NCBI RefSeq assembly: GCF_023898315.1
Contig: NC_064619.1
Location: forward strand, 478,309,376-478,373,375
Source of the DNA: Schistocerca nitens
Lineage: Eukaryota > Arthropoda > Insecta > Orthoptera > Acrididae
Direction of reading: 5' to 3'
Length of the DNA stretch: 64,000 nucleotides
A program made the translations under genes and the position numbers. Positions 43,460 through 55,510 of this stretch are shown here, piece by piece. The notes under the pieces are model-generated. The model was not told the DNA's origin. It did no database searches and saw nothing but the letters and a program-made list of their open reading frames with translations. The number at the start of each line of letters is the position of its first letter. Position 1 is the stretch's first letter.

Positions 43460-45208
43460 GTATGTTTTATCTTTCTTTTTCCTTTTGCTATGTCTTTAAC
43501 AGTAGTTTGGCCTTACATTTAAACATATGGGAATGTAATTACATTACATTTAACATGTAAGTAATATACCAACAAATTAATGTATTTGCTAATTGAGAGA
43601 AGAAATCTTTACGCTGCGTACAACCTGTTTATTATTGTTATTCAACCTTTGTTCGGGACCGGCATGTCGTCAAGGATCATACATTGGCACTAGTAGTATC
43701 CAAGTTGGCATCATTCCTGTTGCTTAACAAGTACCTTGGTTGAACCATTGGCATATGGCGCGATAGGTGTCTTTATCATATGCTGATGGTGTGGCCAAGG
43801 CATGTGTTTACTAGATGCTGCAGAAGCTGCACAAGCATTCACTGTGAAGCAGTAGAACACTTGGATTCATTATTATTGGTCATCTGTTAAAGCTAGCATG
43901 AGCTGTTGCTTCTACCTTGCAACTCGTGGAATAGCAACAGCTGCTGCAGCAGAAGTTTAAACAACATACTGAATTGCTCCATCAGAAAATTTCGCTTTTC
44001 TCAAATTTCTTACATTTTCAGAGTTTACAATGCATTCAGACTGTGATTGCTTCCCAGGCGGAGAGCTGCCCATCTGTTTTTCTGCCATTTAATGATGACA
44101 AAGAGGATTGGGGCGCGTATTTTCAGTGGCTGAAGCAATGGTCGCTCTTCTGTTTTTGGTCTTGCCCAGTGATGTTTTTCTTGCTAAAGAAGTTTGATTT
44201 ACTCTGGATCACGTATGCTTACGTTTTTTTTTTGCTCGTTGTTGTCAGATTGCTATTTGCAATGGTTCCATGTGGTCATATTGTGCCTCGAGTTCCATCA
44301 CTATGACAAGCAGTCTGATCAGTCTCACTGTTAGTAGTTGACATATTTTCAAGAATTGATTCGACACTGTGGTTTCACTTGCAGAACTTCCTGTGCAGTT
44401 CCTTTGAGACGAAACGTAGTGGTCCAATTGGCTCCAGATCTGGAACTATGCCAGCAGGCCTCAGATTAAACAACCCTTCCTTGGACGATATTTTGAAAAT
44501 CGTCCACTCTTTTAAGACGATGCAGGCAGTAAATCAACTCCTCATGGCTTGACCCCAAGTAGCAGCAGTCCAGCTGCGGCGTTAGGGGGTGGAATTCTCG
44601 TAAGCCTTTTTCCCGATGGTGGCATCATGATTCTTTGCTTTTGTATGTCAGTGGCCTCTGAACAGCCTGGCACACCCCTTGGTGTAAGCAGAGGGACCTC
44701 CAGTTGTGTCTGGCTGCTTTATAGCATATCCACATGCAGATTGTCCGAATCACTGGGCACAGTGAGGAAAAATGAGGTTCAGGTCATCTCAGACACGGTT
44801 CCTTTCCCAGAACTTGACAACCTCTGTACTGCCTAGACGCCTCTTATTTGAACCAGACCAGAGGTGCACAACATATTTTTAGGTTCATATCTCCCCCCCC
44901 CCCCCATGAACCATCGACCTTGCCGTTGGTGGGGAGGCTTGCGTGCCTCAACGATACAGATGACCGTACCGTAGGTGCAACCACAACGGAGGGGTATCTG
45001 TTGAGAGGCCAGACAAACGTGTGGTTGCTGAAGAGGGGCAGCAGTCTTTTCAGTAGTTGCGGGGGCAACAGTCTGGATGATTGACTGATCTGGCCTTGTA
45101 ACATTAACCAAAACGGCCTTGCTGTGCTGGTACTGCGAACGGCTGAAAGCAAGGGGAAACTAGAGCCGTAATTTTTCCCGAGGGCATGCAGCTTTACTGT
45201 ATGATTAA

Positions 45209-46087
45209 ATGATGATGGCGTCCTCTTGGGTAAAATATTGCGGAGGTAAAATAGTCCCCCATTCGGATCTCCGGGCAGGGACTACTCAAGAGGACGTCGT
45301 TATCAGGAGAAAGAAAACTGGCATTTTATGGATCGGAGCGTGGAATGTCAGATGCCTTAATCGGGCAGGTAGGTTAGAAAATTTAAAAAGGGAAATGGAT
45401 AGGTTAAAGTTAGATATAGTAGGAATTAGTGAAGTTCGGTGGCAGGAGGAACAAGACTTTTGGTCAGGTGAATACAGGGTTATAAATACAAAATCAAATA
45501 GGGGTAATGCAGGAGTGGGTTTAATAATGAATTAAAAACTAGGAGTGCGGGTAAGCTACTACAAACAGCATAGTGAATGCATTATTGTGGCCAAGATAGA
45601 CACAAAGCCCATGCCTACTACAGTAGTACAAGTTTATATGCCAACTAGCTCTGCAGATAATGAAGAAATTGATGAAATGTATGATGAGATAAAAGAAATT
45701 ATTCAGGTAGTGAAGGGAAACGAAAATTTAATAGTCATGGGTGACTGGAATTCGTCAGTAGGAAAAGGGAGAGAAGGAAACATAGTAGGTGAATATGGAT
45801 TGGGGGGAAGAAATGAAAGAGGAAGCCGCCTGGTAGAATTTTGCACAGAGCATAACTTAATCATAGCTAACACTTGGTTCAAGAATCATAAAAGAAGGTT
45901 GTATACATGGAAGAATCCTGGAGATACTAAAAGGTATCATATAGATTATATAATGGTAAGACAGAGATTTAGGAACCAGGTTTTAAATTGTAAGACATTT
46001 CCAGGGGCAGATGTGGATTCTGACCACAATCTATTGGTTATGAACTGTAGATTAAAACTGAAGAAACTACAAAAGGTGCTAATTTAA
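45209..46087 (+). pseudogene. RTE endonuclease (APE type)
   Basis: 'IGAWNVRCLNRAGRLENLKREMDRL' (Asn of the APE fold), then 'ISEVRWQEE' with the catalytic Glu (45430-45452). TAA at 45533-45535 breaks the frame. It resumes at 45545 with 'VMGDWNSSVGKGREGN' (Asp and Asn, ~45736-45780), 'TWKNPGDTKRYHIDYIMV' and 'DVDSDHNLLVMNCRL' (Asp-His, 46012-46055). A frameshift ends it at 46085-46087. All catalytic residues are present despite two breaks. Confidence 0.88.
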
Positions 46088-46221
46088 GGAGATGGGACCT
46101 GGATAAACTGACTAAACCAGAGGTTGTAGAGAGTTTCAGGGAGAGCATAAGGGAACAATTGACAGGAGTGGGGGAATGAAATACAGTAGAAGAAGAATGG
46201 GTAGCTCTGAGGGATGAAGTA

Positions 46222-47468
46222 GTGAAGGCAGCAGAGGATCAAGTAGGTAAAAAGACGAGGGCTAATAGAAATCCTTGGGTAACAGAAGAAATATTGAATT
46301 TAATTAATGAAAGGAGAAAATATAAAAATGCAGTAAATGAAGCAGGCAAAAAGGAATACAAACGTCTCAAAAATGAGATCGACAGGAAGTGCAAAATGGC
46401 TAAGCAGGGATGGCTAGAGAACAAATGTAAGGATGTAGAGGCTTATCTCACTAGGGGTAAGATAGATACTGCCTACAGGAAAATTAAAGAGACCTTTGGA
46501 GAGAAGAGAACCACTTGTATGGATATCAGGAGCTCAGATGGCAACCCAGTTCTAAGCAAAGAAGGGAAGGCAGAATGGTGGAAGGAGTATATAGAGGGTT
46601 TATACAAGGGCGATGTACTTCAGGACAATATTATGGAAATGGAATAGTATGTAGATGAAGACGAAATGGGAGATAAGATACTGCGTGAAGAGTTTGAAAG
46701 AGCACTGAGAGACCTGAGTCGAAACAAGGCCCCGGGAGTAGACAACATTCCATTAGAACTACTGATGGCCTTGGGGAGCCAGTCCTGACAAAACTCTACC
46801 ATCTGGTGAGCAAGATGTATGAGACAGGCGAAATACCCTCAGACTTCAAGAAGAATATAATAATTCAAATCCCAAAGAAAGCAGGTGTTGACAGATGTGA
46901 AAATTACCGAACTATCAGTTTAGTAAGTCACAGCTGCAAAATACTAACGCGAATTCTTTACAGGCGAATGGAAAAACTGGTAGAAGCGGACTTCGAGGAA
47001 GATCAGTTTGGATTCCGTAGAAATGTTGGAATACGTGAGGCAATACTAACCTTACGACTTATCTTAGAAGAAAGATTAAGAAAAGGCAAACCTACGTTTC
47101 TAGCATTTGTAGACTTAGAGAAAGCTTTTGACAATGTTGACTGGAATACTCTCTTTCAAATTCTGAAGGTGGCAGGAGTAAAATACAGGGAGCGAAAGGC
47201 TATTTACAATTTGTACAGAAACCAGATGGCAGTTATAAGAGTGGAGGGGCATGAAAGGGAAGCAGTGGTTGGGAAAGGAGTGAGACAGGGTTGTAGCCTC
47301 TCCCCGATGTTATTCAATCTGTATATTGAGCAAGCAGTAAAGGAAACAAAAGAAAAGTTCGGAGTAGGTATTAAAATTCATGGAGAAGAAGTAAAAACTT
47401 TGAGGTTCGCCGATGACATTGTAATTCTGTCAGAGACAGCAAAGGACTTGGAAGAGCAGTTGAACTGA
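46222..47468 (+). pseudogene. RTE linker and reverse transcriptase
   Basis: Linker 46222-46647 ends in TAG. After a frameshift near 46770, RT reads from 46806: 'IIIQIPKKAGVDRCENYRTISLV', 'QFGFRRNVGIREAILTLR', 'LAFVDLEKAFDNVDW' (motif A, 47101-47145), 'GVRQGCSLSPMLFNLYIE' (47278-47330) and 'LRFADDIVILSE' (motif C FADD, 47401-47436). Stop TGA at 47466-47468. The RT core has intact catalytic Asp residues. Confidence 0.9.
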
Positions 47469-47635
47469 ATGGACAGTGTCTTGAAAGAAGGATATAAAAT
47501 GAACATCAACAAAAGCAAAACGAGGGAATTAGATTAGGAAATGAGACACTTAAAGTAGTAAAGGCGTTTTGCTATTTAGGGAGTAAAATAACTGATGATG
47601 GTTGAAGTAGAGAGGATATAAAATGTAGACTGGCA

Positions 47636-48130
47636 ATGGCAAGGAAATCGTTTCTGAAGAAGAGAAATTTGTTAACATCGAGTATAGATTTAAGTGTCAG
47701 GAAGTCGTTTCTGAAAGTATTTGTATGGAGTGTAGCCATGTATGGAAGTGAAACATGGACGATAACTAGTTTGGACACGAAGAGAATAGAAGCTTTCGAA
47801 ATGTGGTGCTACAGAAGAATGTTGAAGATTAGGTGGGTAGATCACGTAACTAATGAGGAGGTATTGAATAGGATTGGGGAGAAGAGAAGTTTGTGGCACA
47901 ACTTGACTAAAAGAAGGGATCGGTTGGTAGGACATGTTTTGAGGCATCAAGGGATCACAAATTTAGCATTGGAGGGCAGTGTGGAGGGTAAAAATCGTAG
48001 AGGGAGACCAAGAGATGAATACACTAAGCAGATTCAGAAGGATGTAGGTTGCAGTAGGTACTGGGAGATGAAGAAACTTGCACAGGATAGAGTAGCATGG
48101 AGAGCTGCATCAAACCAGTCTCAGGACTGA
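47636..48130 (+). pseudogene. RTE C-terminal domain
   Basis: 164 open codons: 'FVWSVAMYGSETWTITSLDTKRIE', 'WCYRRMLKIRWVDHVTNEEVLN', 'RDRLVGHVLRHQG' and 'RRGRPRDEYTKQIQKD'. A deletion of ~50 bp before 47540 separates it from RT. Closely similar to 36031-36492. Confidence 0.88.
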
Positions 48131-48135
48131 AGACC

Positions 48136-48176
<41 letters not shown>
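48136..48176 (+). repeat. (CAA)n tail of the RTE LINE
   Basis: About 13 CAA units after the 3' end, the tail type of this RTE family; shorter versions follow the other two copies. Confidence 0.9.
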
Positions 48177-48177
<1 letters not shown>

Positions 48178-48884
48178 TCTCCTTATGCCCAGACACAGTG
48201 CCCCATTTCTGCCGGATGCATCCTATTCTTGCTTCGTTATGGATGGCAGTTAAGCAAGAACTCAGTCGCCTCCACAAAGCCGGGCTAATTGAACCTGTTA
48301 AAACCAGTGCTTGGGCCATAACCCTGGTGGCTCCCTCTGGCTGTGTGGGGATTTTAAACTAACTAACAGTGCCCAGGCACAGGTGGAAACCTATCCCATG
48401 CCACGTACAGAGGACTTCCTCATAAAGCTTGTTGGAGTGAATATTTTCTTTGGCTTATATAAATACGAGCTCTTGTGCTTTAGGATCTCTTCTGCTCCAA
48501 CAATTTTCCATTGATGCCTGGAACAATTAACCATGTCGATGCCTGCTTGTACTAACTGTCTCAACGACTTAATTGTCACAAGCACTACCCGCCAGGACCC
48601 TCTTTGCAACCTTCATACCTTGTTTACTATGTTGTGTGATGCAGGGCTCAAATGCTGCTTACACAAATGCCAGTTTTTTCATGAGCGAGTGGAATATATC
48701 GGCCATTTACTCAATATAGAAGGGATTCAGCCCACTGACCGCAATATTTCTGCCATTGCTTCTGCCCCCCCCCCCCCCCCCCCCCAACTTGCAGGAGCTG
48801 CAGCTTTTTTGGAAAGATGAATTATTATTGTCAGTTCCTTCCACAAGTGGCTAAAATTATGCATCCGGTCTGTCATGGTTGCCA

Positions 48885-49490
48885 TTTGTATTATTATGGG
48901 AAAAGGATCTGTAAATGATAAGGGAAGTATTATTTAAATGGTTAAATGATTTTTTAAAGTTATTCTTGGATATATTAATGGATAAAGGAGGGATTTTGGC
49001 TTTCCAAACAGTCACTGTAGCTAATGAAGAAGACATTGAACAATAGGATTTCATTATGAGCACATAGGCATAAAAATTGAAAATGTTCTTATGTCCCCTC
49101 TTCAAAAGATTTCTTATACCTCTTCAGCTCTGCATTAACATGTTGGTGTTTCCCTCCATTATTACTGATCCTCAAGATCTTCCAAACATTTATTATGATG
49201 TACTTTCATGGACTAATAAATAAATATTCAAACAACTTTTAAATATATTTTCACACGCAAAATTTACATAATACATTCACAAGGTGTGTGTAAATCTTTT
49301 ACACAAGCATTCATATACATCTTGTCTCTTTCAGATCTCAACACAGACAAACAGCTATTAATTAATTAGTGTGTGCTGGATTGCTCATTAATAATCTTTT
49401 CTGGTCTTGATATCTTTTATCATTGTCACAGATGTTATCGTTATCTAGCAGCCAGAGAGCACATCTTTTAATCAACTTAAAGAATTACCA
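48885..49490. other. DHX16: Intronic DNA, unassigned
   Basis: AT-rich, no recognisable repeat or exon. Confidence 0.4.
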
Positions 49491-49497
49491 CCACACC

Positions 49498-50560
49498 TGG
49501 AATACATTCTGGAATTCTGAAAGCAGCTGGGGTAAAATATAGGGACCAAGAGGTCATATACAACTCTTTACAGGAGCCAGACTGCAGTTATAAGGGTTGA
49601 AGGACATGAAAGGGAAGCAGTAGTTGAGAAGGGAGTGAGACAATGTCATAACCTATCCTTGATGTTATACAGTCTGTACATTGAGCTATCGGTAAAGGAA
49701 ACTGAAGGAAAATTTGGAGAAGGAATTAAAGTTCAGGGGGAAAGAATGAACATTTTAAGGTTTGTCGATGTTATTGTAATTGTCAGGCACAGCAAATGAC
49801 TTGGAGAGTAGTTGAATGGGGGTTATAAGATGAGCATCAACAAAAGTAAATCAAGGGTAGTGGAATGTGGTATAATTAAATCTGGCAATGCTGAGGAATT
49901 AGATTTGTAAATGAGACAATAAAAGTAGTAGATGAAGTTTGGTAGTTGAACAGTAAAATAACTGATAATGACCAAAGCAGAGAGCATACAAAATAGAGAC
50001 TGACTTTATAGCAAAGAAAAAATTTCTGGAAAAGATGATTTTGTGAACGTCTAATATAAATTTTGGTGTTAGGAAGTCTTTTTCTGAAGTTACTTGTGTT
50101 AAATGTAGCCTTGTACAGAAGTGAAACACGGACAATAAGCAGTTCGGACAAGAAGAGAATAGATACCTTTGAAATGTGGTGCTATAGAAGAAGGCTGAAG
50201 ATTAGACGAGTAGTGTGTGTAACTAATGAGGAGGTACAGAACCGAATTGTGGAGAAAAGAAATTTATGGCAGAGCTTGACAAAAAGAAGGGATTAGTTGA
50301 CAGGACACATTCTGCGGCATAAAGGAACTACTGTATCAGTTTGGTACTGGAGGGAAGTGTTTGGGGTAAAAATTGTATAGGGAGATCAAGAGATGAATAG
50401 AATAAACAGGTTCAAATGAATGCAGGCAGCAGAAGGTATTCATAGGTGAAGAGGCTTGCACAGGATGGACTAAAGTGGAGAGCTGCAACAAACCAGCTGT
50501 TGGACTGAAGAAGAAGAAGAAGGAACAGCAACGACAACAACAACAACAACAACAACAACT
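49498..50560 (+). mobile_element. RTE-type LINE, older truncated copy
   Basis: Same family as 44894, starting in RT. It keeps 'ILESSWGKI'-like motifs, a decayed FADD region (49755-49780) and, from 50063 to 50296, 'NVALYRSETRTISSSDKKRIDTFEMWCYRRRLKIRR'. Ends with a GAA run and an (ACA)n tail (50505-50560). Clearly more diverged than the other copies. Confidence 0.82.
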
Positions 50561-50903
50561 AACAAAATGCGCTATGTTATCAACACCGATATTTTCCTTT
50601 CATCTTGAAATTTTCCCTACTGTCTGGCATCTTTACTTACAAAAGAATTGCCAAAAATTTTCCCTCTCATTAAACTCTAAAGGTATCTTTTTTCCATTTG
50701 ATCTTGTATTATGTAATAAACTCTTCTGTTGCACAGTGTGTTTATGTTATATTTGAACTGTAGTATTTTGCATACTTTCCATTGTGTGTCATAAGTAGTT
50801 ATGCTAGAAAGCTAATTGATAAGGAAAGAATTTGAACATTTCGTTTTTGTACTTAACAGATACATTGCAGATGTTAATCTTTGTTTTTTGTGTATTCACT
50901 CAG

Positions 50904-51030
50904 GCTTACTGAAAGGGAAAGAAAGGAGAGAGATCATAAGAAAAAATTGCTTCAGCTTGCTAAAGAACATGAGAAAGCCAGAGAACTGGAAAAAGTTCAA
51001 CGATATCACATGCCTGAGGATGCTCGAAAG
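50904..51030 (+). CDS. DHX16: DHX16 exon C
   Basis: Completes the split codon GA|G and reads 'LTERERKERDHKKKLLQLAKEHEKARELEKVQRYHMPEDARK', matching the human 'LSRHERQELKYKRRVRDLA...NRYHMPKETR' block. Acceptor TTCACTCAG (50895-50903), donor GTAAAT (51031). Ends in phase 0. Confidence 0.95.
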
Positions 51031-51640
51031 GTAAATAAAACACAAGCTTGTTATCTAGAAATTTGTTAATTGTAGAGTTGTGATTTATCATAAATCAGTA
51101 TTTATACACGTGAAGATGGCGCATTAACTCACTTATTGTATTTGATAAATTCGTCAGGACAGGAAGTCTTTAGGCATGTGAAATAAGTCAGGTGTTGAGA
51201 TCGTTTTGTATTATGTACTAGGATGGCAGGTTCATCCTAAAGTACCAGATTTACTTCGTTGCATTATATTCATTCACCCAACGAGCCATAGAGGACTGAT
51301 TTTCTACCAGTGAATGGCATTTCCAACTTGGGTGGATCTTGTGAGGCCAATTTTATCTGATTTATAGACATTTATTTGAAATTCACTAACACAATCAGAA
51401 ATTGAGTGCCAGGACTGAAGAGCTCTTGTGAAGCTAAATTTGAGAACATCTGTTCATCACTTGGACACATTTGCAGATATAGGCTGGCTCCTTATTTCCT
51501 TCATACCTATGTTAAAAATGTAAAACAATTGATATTGAGTTTTGTAGTGAGATGATCTGCAAAGGATAATCATAAATTTTTAATTATCACATTGAAAAAA
51601 TAAAGTCATGTTATTTATTCTTTAACAGTAGGGAAATTCC
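51031..51640. other. DHX16: Start of DHX16 intron 3, unassigned
   Basis: No recognisable repeat or coding region. Confidence 0.4.
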
Positions 51641-52093
51641 TGAATGGAGCAATATATACAATAAGGGAAAGGCAACCACTCACCTGTAGCAGATGAATGT
51701 ATGGAGCCCACTTCACACTAGCCTTCGAGCATCAGCACCTTTTCTAGCAAAAGTATGCACTTTCACACACATACAACCACACAGACACCCAAACATACAC
51801 TATGGTGGCCATGGAAAGACTGGTTATTGTTATTTGATTACTGAAAGTAGTTGGCTGAGCTGCTGAAGGTGGGGAGGGTAGGGGATAGGGAGAAAGAGGT
51901 ATATCTTTGGACAGATGGCTCTGTGGCCACACAAGAAGACAAAATGAGTGCAGTGGGTAGAAGAAAAAGAGATGTAGTAGGAGGATGATGAGGAAAAGAG
52001 AAAGAGACAAAAAGGGAGTGAAAAGAGAGAGGAGTTGGAAAATTGGGGGGTGGGGAGTGTGTGTGTGTGTGTGTGTGTGTGTGAGTGAGAGTG

Positions 52094-52143
<50 letters not shown>

Positions 52144-52880
52144 CCTGTTTGGAAAATGAGGTTAGGGGGAGGGAGTGGTGTTTGAAGGCAGTACACAATC
52201 TGAATGGAGGAGGAGTGATATGGACAGAACAGAGAAGGCATTGGGAATAGGTTAGCAGAGGTTTAGGCCAAGGAATTGGGAGAATGCTGAAAGTGCTGTC
52301 GAGAGAATTTCCATGTGTGTAGTTCAGAGAAACTTGTGCTGGAAGTGAGTATCCAGATGGCCCATGTAGCAAAGCAGCAGTGCAAGTCTTTTGTGTTGTG
52401 CTATGCTGCATGTTCGGATACTGGATGGTCGAGTTTGTGGTCTGTCACAGTTTGGCAGTGGCCATTCAAGTGAGTAGACAGTTGGTTACTAGTCATATGC
52501 ACATAGAATGCTGCACAGAAATTGCTTCACAGCTGATAACATGAGGGCCTTCAAAGGTGACCCTTCCTTGTATTTGCTAGGAAATGCCTGTAGGTGGACT
52601 ACCGTAATGGGTGGTGCATGCGGCAGATCTTGCATTTGGGACGACCACAAGAGAATGACCCATGCGGTGCAGGGTAGGGAATAGTATTGGAATATGGACA
52701 GACAGATATTCTATAAGTTGGATGGTTGGCGGAACACTAATTTGGGGGACACACATAGGATTTTGGGTAGGATATCCCTCATCTCAAGCACAATGAGTGG
52801 GATTCAAAACCCAGGTTGGTCACAGATAAATGTCTGCAGCCCTAGTGCACATTGCAATCCCCATGCCACATAATTATAGC
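51640..52880 (-). repeat. GT/GA-rich dispersed repeat with compound microsatellite
   Basis: The first 60 bp (GGAAAGGCAACCACTCACC) are the reverse of the end of the 1320-1585 repeat. It contains (GT)n at ~52056-52082, (GATA)n at ~52093-52112 and (GA)n at 52112-52138. Long minus-strand frames over it (51744-52411) are low-complexity by-products. Confidence 0.6.
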
Positions 52881-52884
52881 GCAC

Positions 52885-54098
52885 TGTTAGAGGAACCAAA
52901 GCAAAATAACATATACCATTGGTAAAATAAAGTATTGTGTTGTAATTCGTTTTTGAATGCAATCGAACAGTTGTAGCCATGTCAGACCAATTGCGATGAC
53001 TACTTTAGCTGTCTGGATTTGCCTGAACATAACACAACATTTCTGCTACTACTGAAAACAAATTACCTCAAAATACTCCACTACATCAATGGGTTGCACC
53101 ATGTTGTTTTGGCTTCTCTAGTGGCATGCTGCTGCACTGTGGTGTGGAGAATTCAGTGAGTACCAGGACAACAGACGTGTTCCTGCAACAAAAAAGTATT
53201 TATATAACATTGCGTTTTTGACATTTTAATTGGAATTTTATGACTATCCATAATACCAACTCAGATAAAAGATTACTTGTTTCCATCACACTGTTGAGTG
53301 TTACTTCAGATCTTTTCCAAAACCGCAAAAAGTTACTCGGCTATAACTTTGTCATATTCTCAAACTTTGAAGGATGTTAGTTTTACAGAAAGATTTTGGA
53401 TATTCAGCTATTTACTGGACCAGTGTTTTTTTTGTGATTAAAAAAATTATTGGACAACCAGGTGATGCTGCTTGCTTATTTGTCACTGGCATTTACAGTT
53501 TCAGGTGAAATGTCTTTATAGTGCTTTATGAAAGAGATACATTGTACTGCATGGTTCCTACATGTTATTGCCATGTCACATTTAATGTTCCACCCACCCT
53601 GTGGAAGTATTTCCACCATCGTAGCCAGCTTTCCAGTTTACTAACGCTGTCAGTTATGGCTTGACTCATATACCACACTTCCTTTTCAGATCTTTCTATT
53701 GAATTATTTACAGTGTGATATTTCATTCCATTCTGCATAAATCTGAGCAATATTTTGTCTTTATAGCAGTCTGCTCAAAAATTAATATTTATTCCAGTCA
53801 GAGACAGGCAGATATAGTACTCTCATGATTGCATTCTGACTTCAGCTTTTCATGTGCTGCATTTGTCTTCACGTTGTGTCAATTTGTCAAAGATAGGATG
53901 ATTTGTGCGGTATGTTAATTGCAGTAGCATAATATAATGAAACAAAATTTATGGCTGTTCGCATATAAATGTGCTTGTGACAGTGGTACAAATATTTTTA
54001 CTATTTTTTGTGTAATCATGTGTGTTTTAAGATGTTATTATATAACCCAAATGGCTACTGAATCAAACCAATGATTTATGTAACTTCGTAAACAATTA
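52885..54098. other. DHX16: DHX16 intron 3, unassigned
   Basis: No coding exon or known repeat recognised. Confidence 0.4.
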
Positions 54099-54103
54099 TT
54101 ATA

Positions 54104-55038
54104 CAGGGTGTTACAAAAAGGCACGGCCAAACTTTCAGGAAACATTCCTCACACACAAAGAAAGAAAATATGTTATGTGGACATGTGTCTGGAAACGCTT
54201 ACTTTCCATGTTAGAGCTCATTTTATTACTTCTCTTCAAATCACATTACTCATGGAATGGAAACACACAGCAACAGAACGTACCAGCGTGACTTCAAACA
54301 CTTTGTTACAGGAAATGCTCAAAATGTCCTCCGTTAGCGAGGATACATGCATCCACCCTCCATCGCATGGAATCCCTGATGCGCTGATACAGTCCTGGAG
54401 AATGACGTATTGTATCACAGCCGTCCATAATACGAGCATGAAGAGTCTCTACATTTGGTACCGGGGTTGCGTAGACAAGAGCTTTCAAATGCCCCCATAA
54501 ATGAAAGTCAAGAGGGTTGAGGTCAGGAGAATGTGGAGGCCATGGAATTGGTCCGCCTCTACCAATCCATCGGTCACCGAATCTGTTGTTGAGAAGCGTA
54601 CGAACACTTCGACTGAAATGTGCAGGAGCTCCATCGTGCATGAACCACATCTTGTGTCGTACTGGTAAAAGCACATGTTCTAGCAGCACAGGTAGAGTAT
54701 CCCATATTAAATCATGATAACGTGCTCCATTGAGCGTAGGTGGAAGAACATGGGGCCCAATCAAGACATCACCAACAATTCCTGCCCAAATGTTCACAGA
54801 AAATCTGTGTTGATGACGTGATTGCACAATTGCGTGCGGATTCTCGTCAGCCCACACATGTTGATTGTGAAAATTTACAATTTGAATCGAGGAAGTACAG
54901 TACATACTGACTAAACTAAAATGAGCTCTAACATGGAAATTAAGTGTTTCCGGACACATGTCCACATAACATCTTTTCTTTATTTGTGTGTGAGGAATGT
55001 TTCCTGAAAGTTTGGCCGTACCTTTTTGTAACACCCTG
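54104..55038 (-). mobile_element. mariner-like element, internally deleted, ~130-bp inverted repeats
   Basis: Inverted repeats 54104-54233 and 54909-55038 begin CAGGGTGTTACAAAAAGG and are >90% matched by eye, with TATA on both sides. Total only 935 bp. The interior keeps the catalytic C-terminal half of the transposase on the minus strand. Confidence 0.9.
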
Positions 55039-55103
55039 TATAAAACATCTACAACCCACACAAACATAAGATCCATTTTTATATGTGTCTCATTGATTCT
55101 CAT
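54306..55103 (-). pseudogene. mariner-like transposase C-terminal half, open through the inverted repeat
   Basis: The first ~75 codons come from flanking DNA and the inverted repeat. Then 'HQHRFSVNIWAGIVGDVLIGPHVLP', 'WFMHDGAPAHFSRSVRTLLNN' with the second catalytic Asp, and 'PPHSPDLNPLDFHLWGHLK' with the third. 'RDSMRWRVDACILANGGHFEHFL' ends it at 54306. The first catalytic Asp and the DNA-binding domain are deleted. Open despite this, so it is either recent or fortuitous. Confidence 0.85.
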
Positions 55104-55171
55104 TTATTCTTCCATTTTCTTTTATTCTTTATCATTGGAATCTGTAGCATGTGTTTCCATTGTATGTAAAG

Positions 55172-55374
55172 TGTTGTAATTAGGTAGAAGTACGATGTAA
55201 CCTGTAGACTAAACACAACTTTATTCCGCGGAAGCATTAACTTCTTGAACACAGTCTTTAAGTAACATCATTCAGCAGGAACCAATTACATACACAAAGA
55301 GCTGTAGCAATACACATAGAGAACTGGCACTGACCATAGCTCGGCTAGTCTTAAATAGCATGGGGTCTGATGGT

Positions 55375-55438
<64 letters not shown>

Positions 55439-55510
55439 GCACACACACCCTCTGCAGGCAACACAGTACTGCTGCATGGCCTTTTGAAAGTAAGTGCATG
55501 TGTCACTGCA
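55172..55510 (-). repeat. 3' LTR (left copy) of the intron-3 Gypsy element
   Basis: Minus strand begins TGCAGTGACA and ends ...ACAACA. Contains a (CT)n(CA)n tract (55378-55438). AAGAGAGGAGGAA just outside (55511-55525, minus strand) is the polypurine tract. Confidence 0.85.

Larger units (their letters stand above)
44894..48176 (+). mobile_element. RTE-type LINE, near full length
   Basis: ~3.28 kb with a conserved 5' leader (44905-45180) and EN-RT polyprotein pieces from 45209 to 48130, ending in (CAA)n at 48136-48176. Target duplications resemble (T)ATCTCC (44889-44893 merged with the C-run; 48175-48182). It is inserted between gag and pol of the Gypsy element: the host frame resumes right after it. 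Confidence 0.9.
43600..48880 (+). mobile_element. Gypsy/Ty3 element in DHX16 intron 2, split by an RTE LINE
   Basis: 5' leader and gag lie before 44893 and pol after 48176. Gag: 'LQQKFKQHTELLHQKI' and 'FLPFNDDKEDWGAYFQWLKQ' (43945-44140), the Gypsy capsid start. RT: 'AVKQELSRLHKAGLIEPV', 'AITLVAP' and later 'HLLNIEGIQPTDRNISAIA' (48240-48765), with a C-run at 48767-48784. Numerous stops. RNase H, integrase and the LTRs were not found, so the element is 3'-truncated near 48880. Confidence 0.78.

Noticed and set aside
43974-44306. 110-codon frame inside DHX16 intron 2 as an extra exon
   Set aside because: The sequence is Gypsy gag ('FNDDKEDWGAYF'), and exons B and C already join in phase with conserved residues on both sides.
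44833-45152. Three frames of ~80-100 codons upstream of the RTE endonuclease
   Set aside because: They overlie the conserved RTE 5' leader in conflicting frames and strands, and resemble no ORF1 protein I know.
51744-52411. Two long overlapping minus-strand frames (165 and 193 codons)
   Set aside because: Composed of Ser/Leu/His/Thr runs translated from GT, GATA and GA microsatellites and C/T-rich repeat DNA; no domain.
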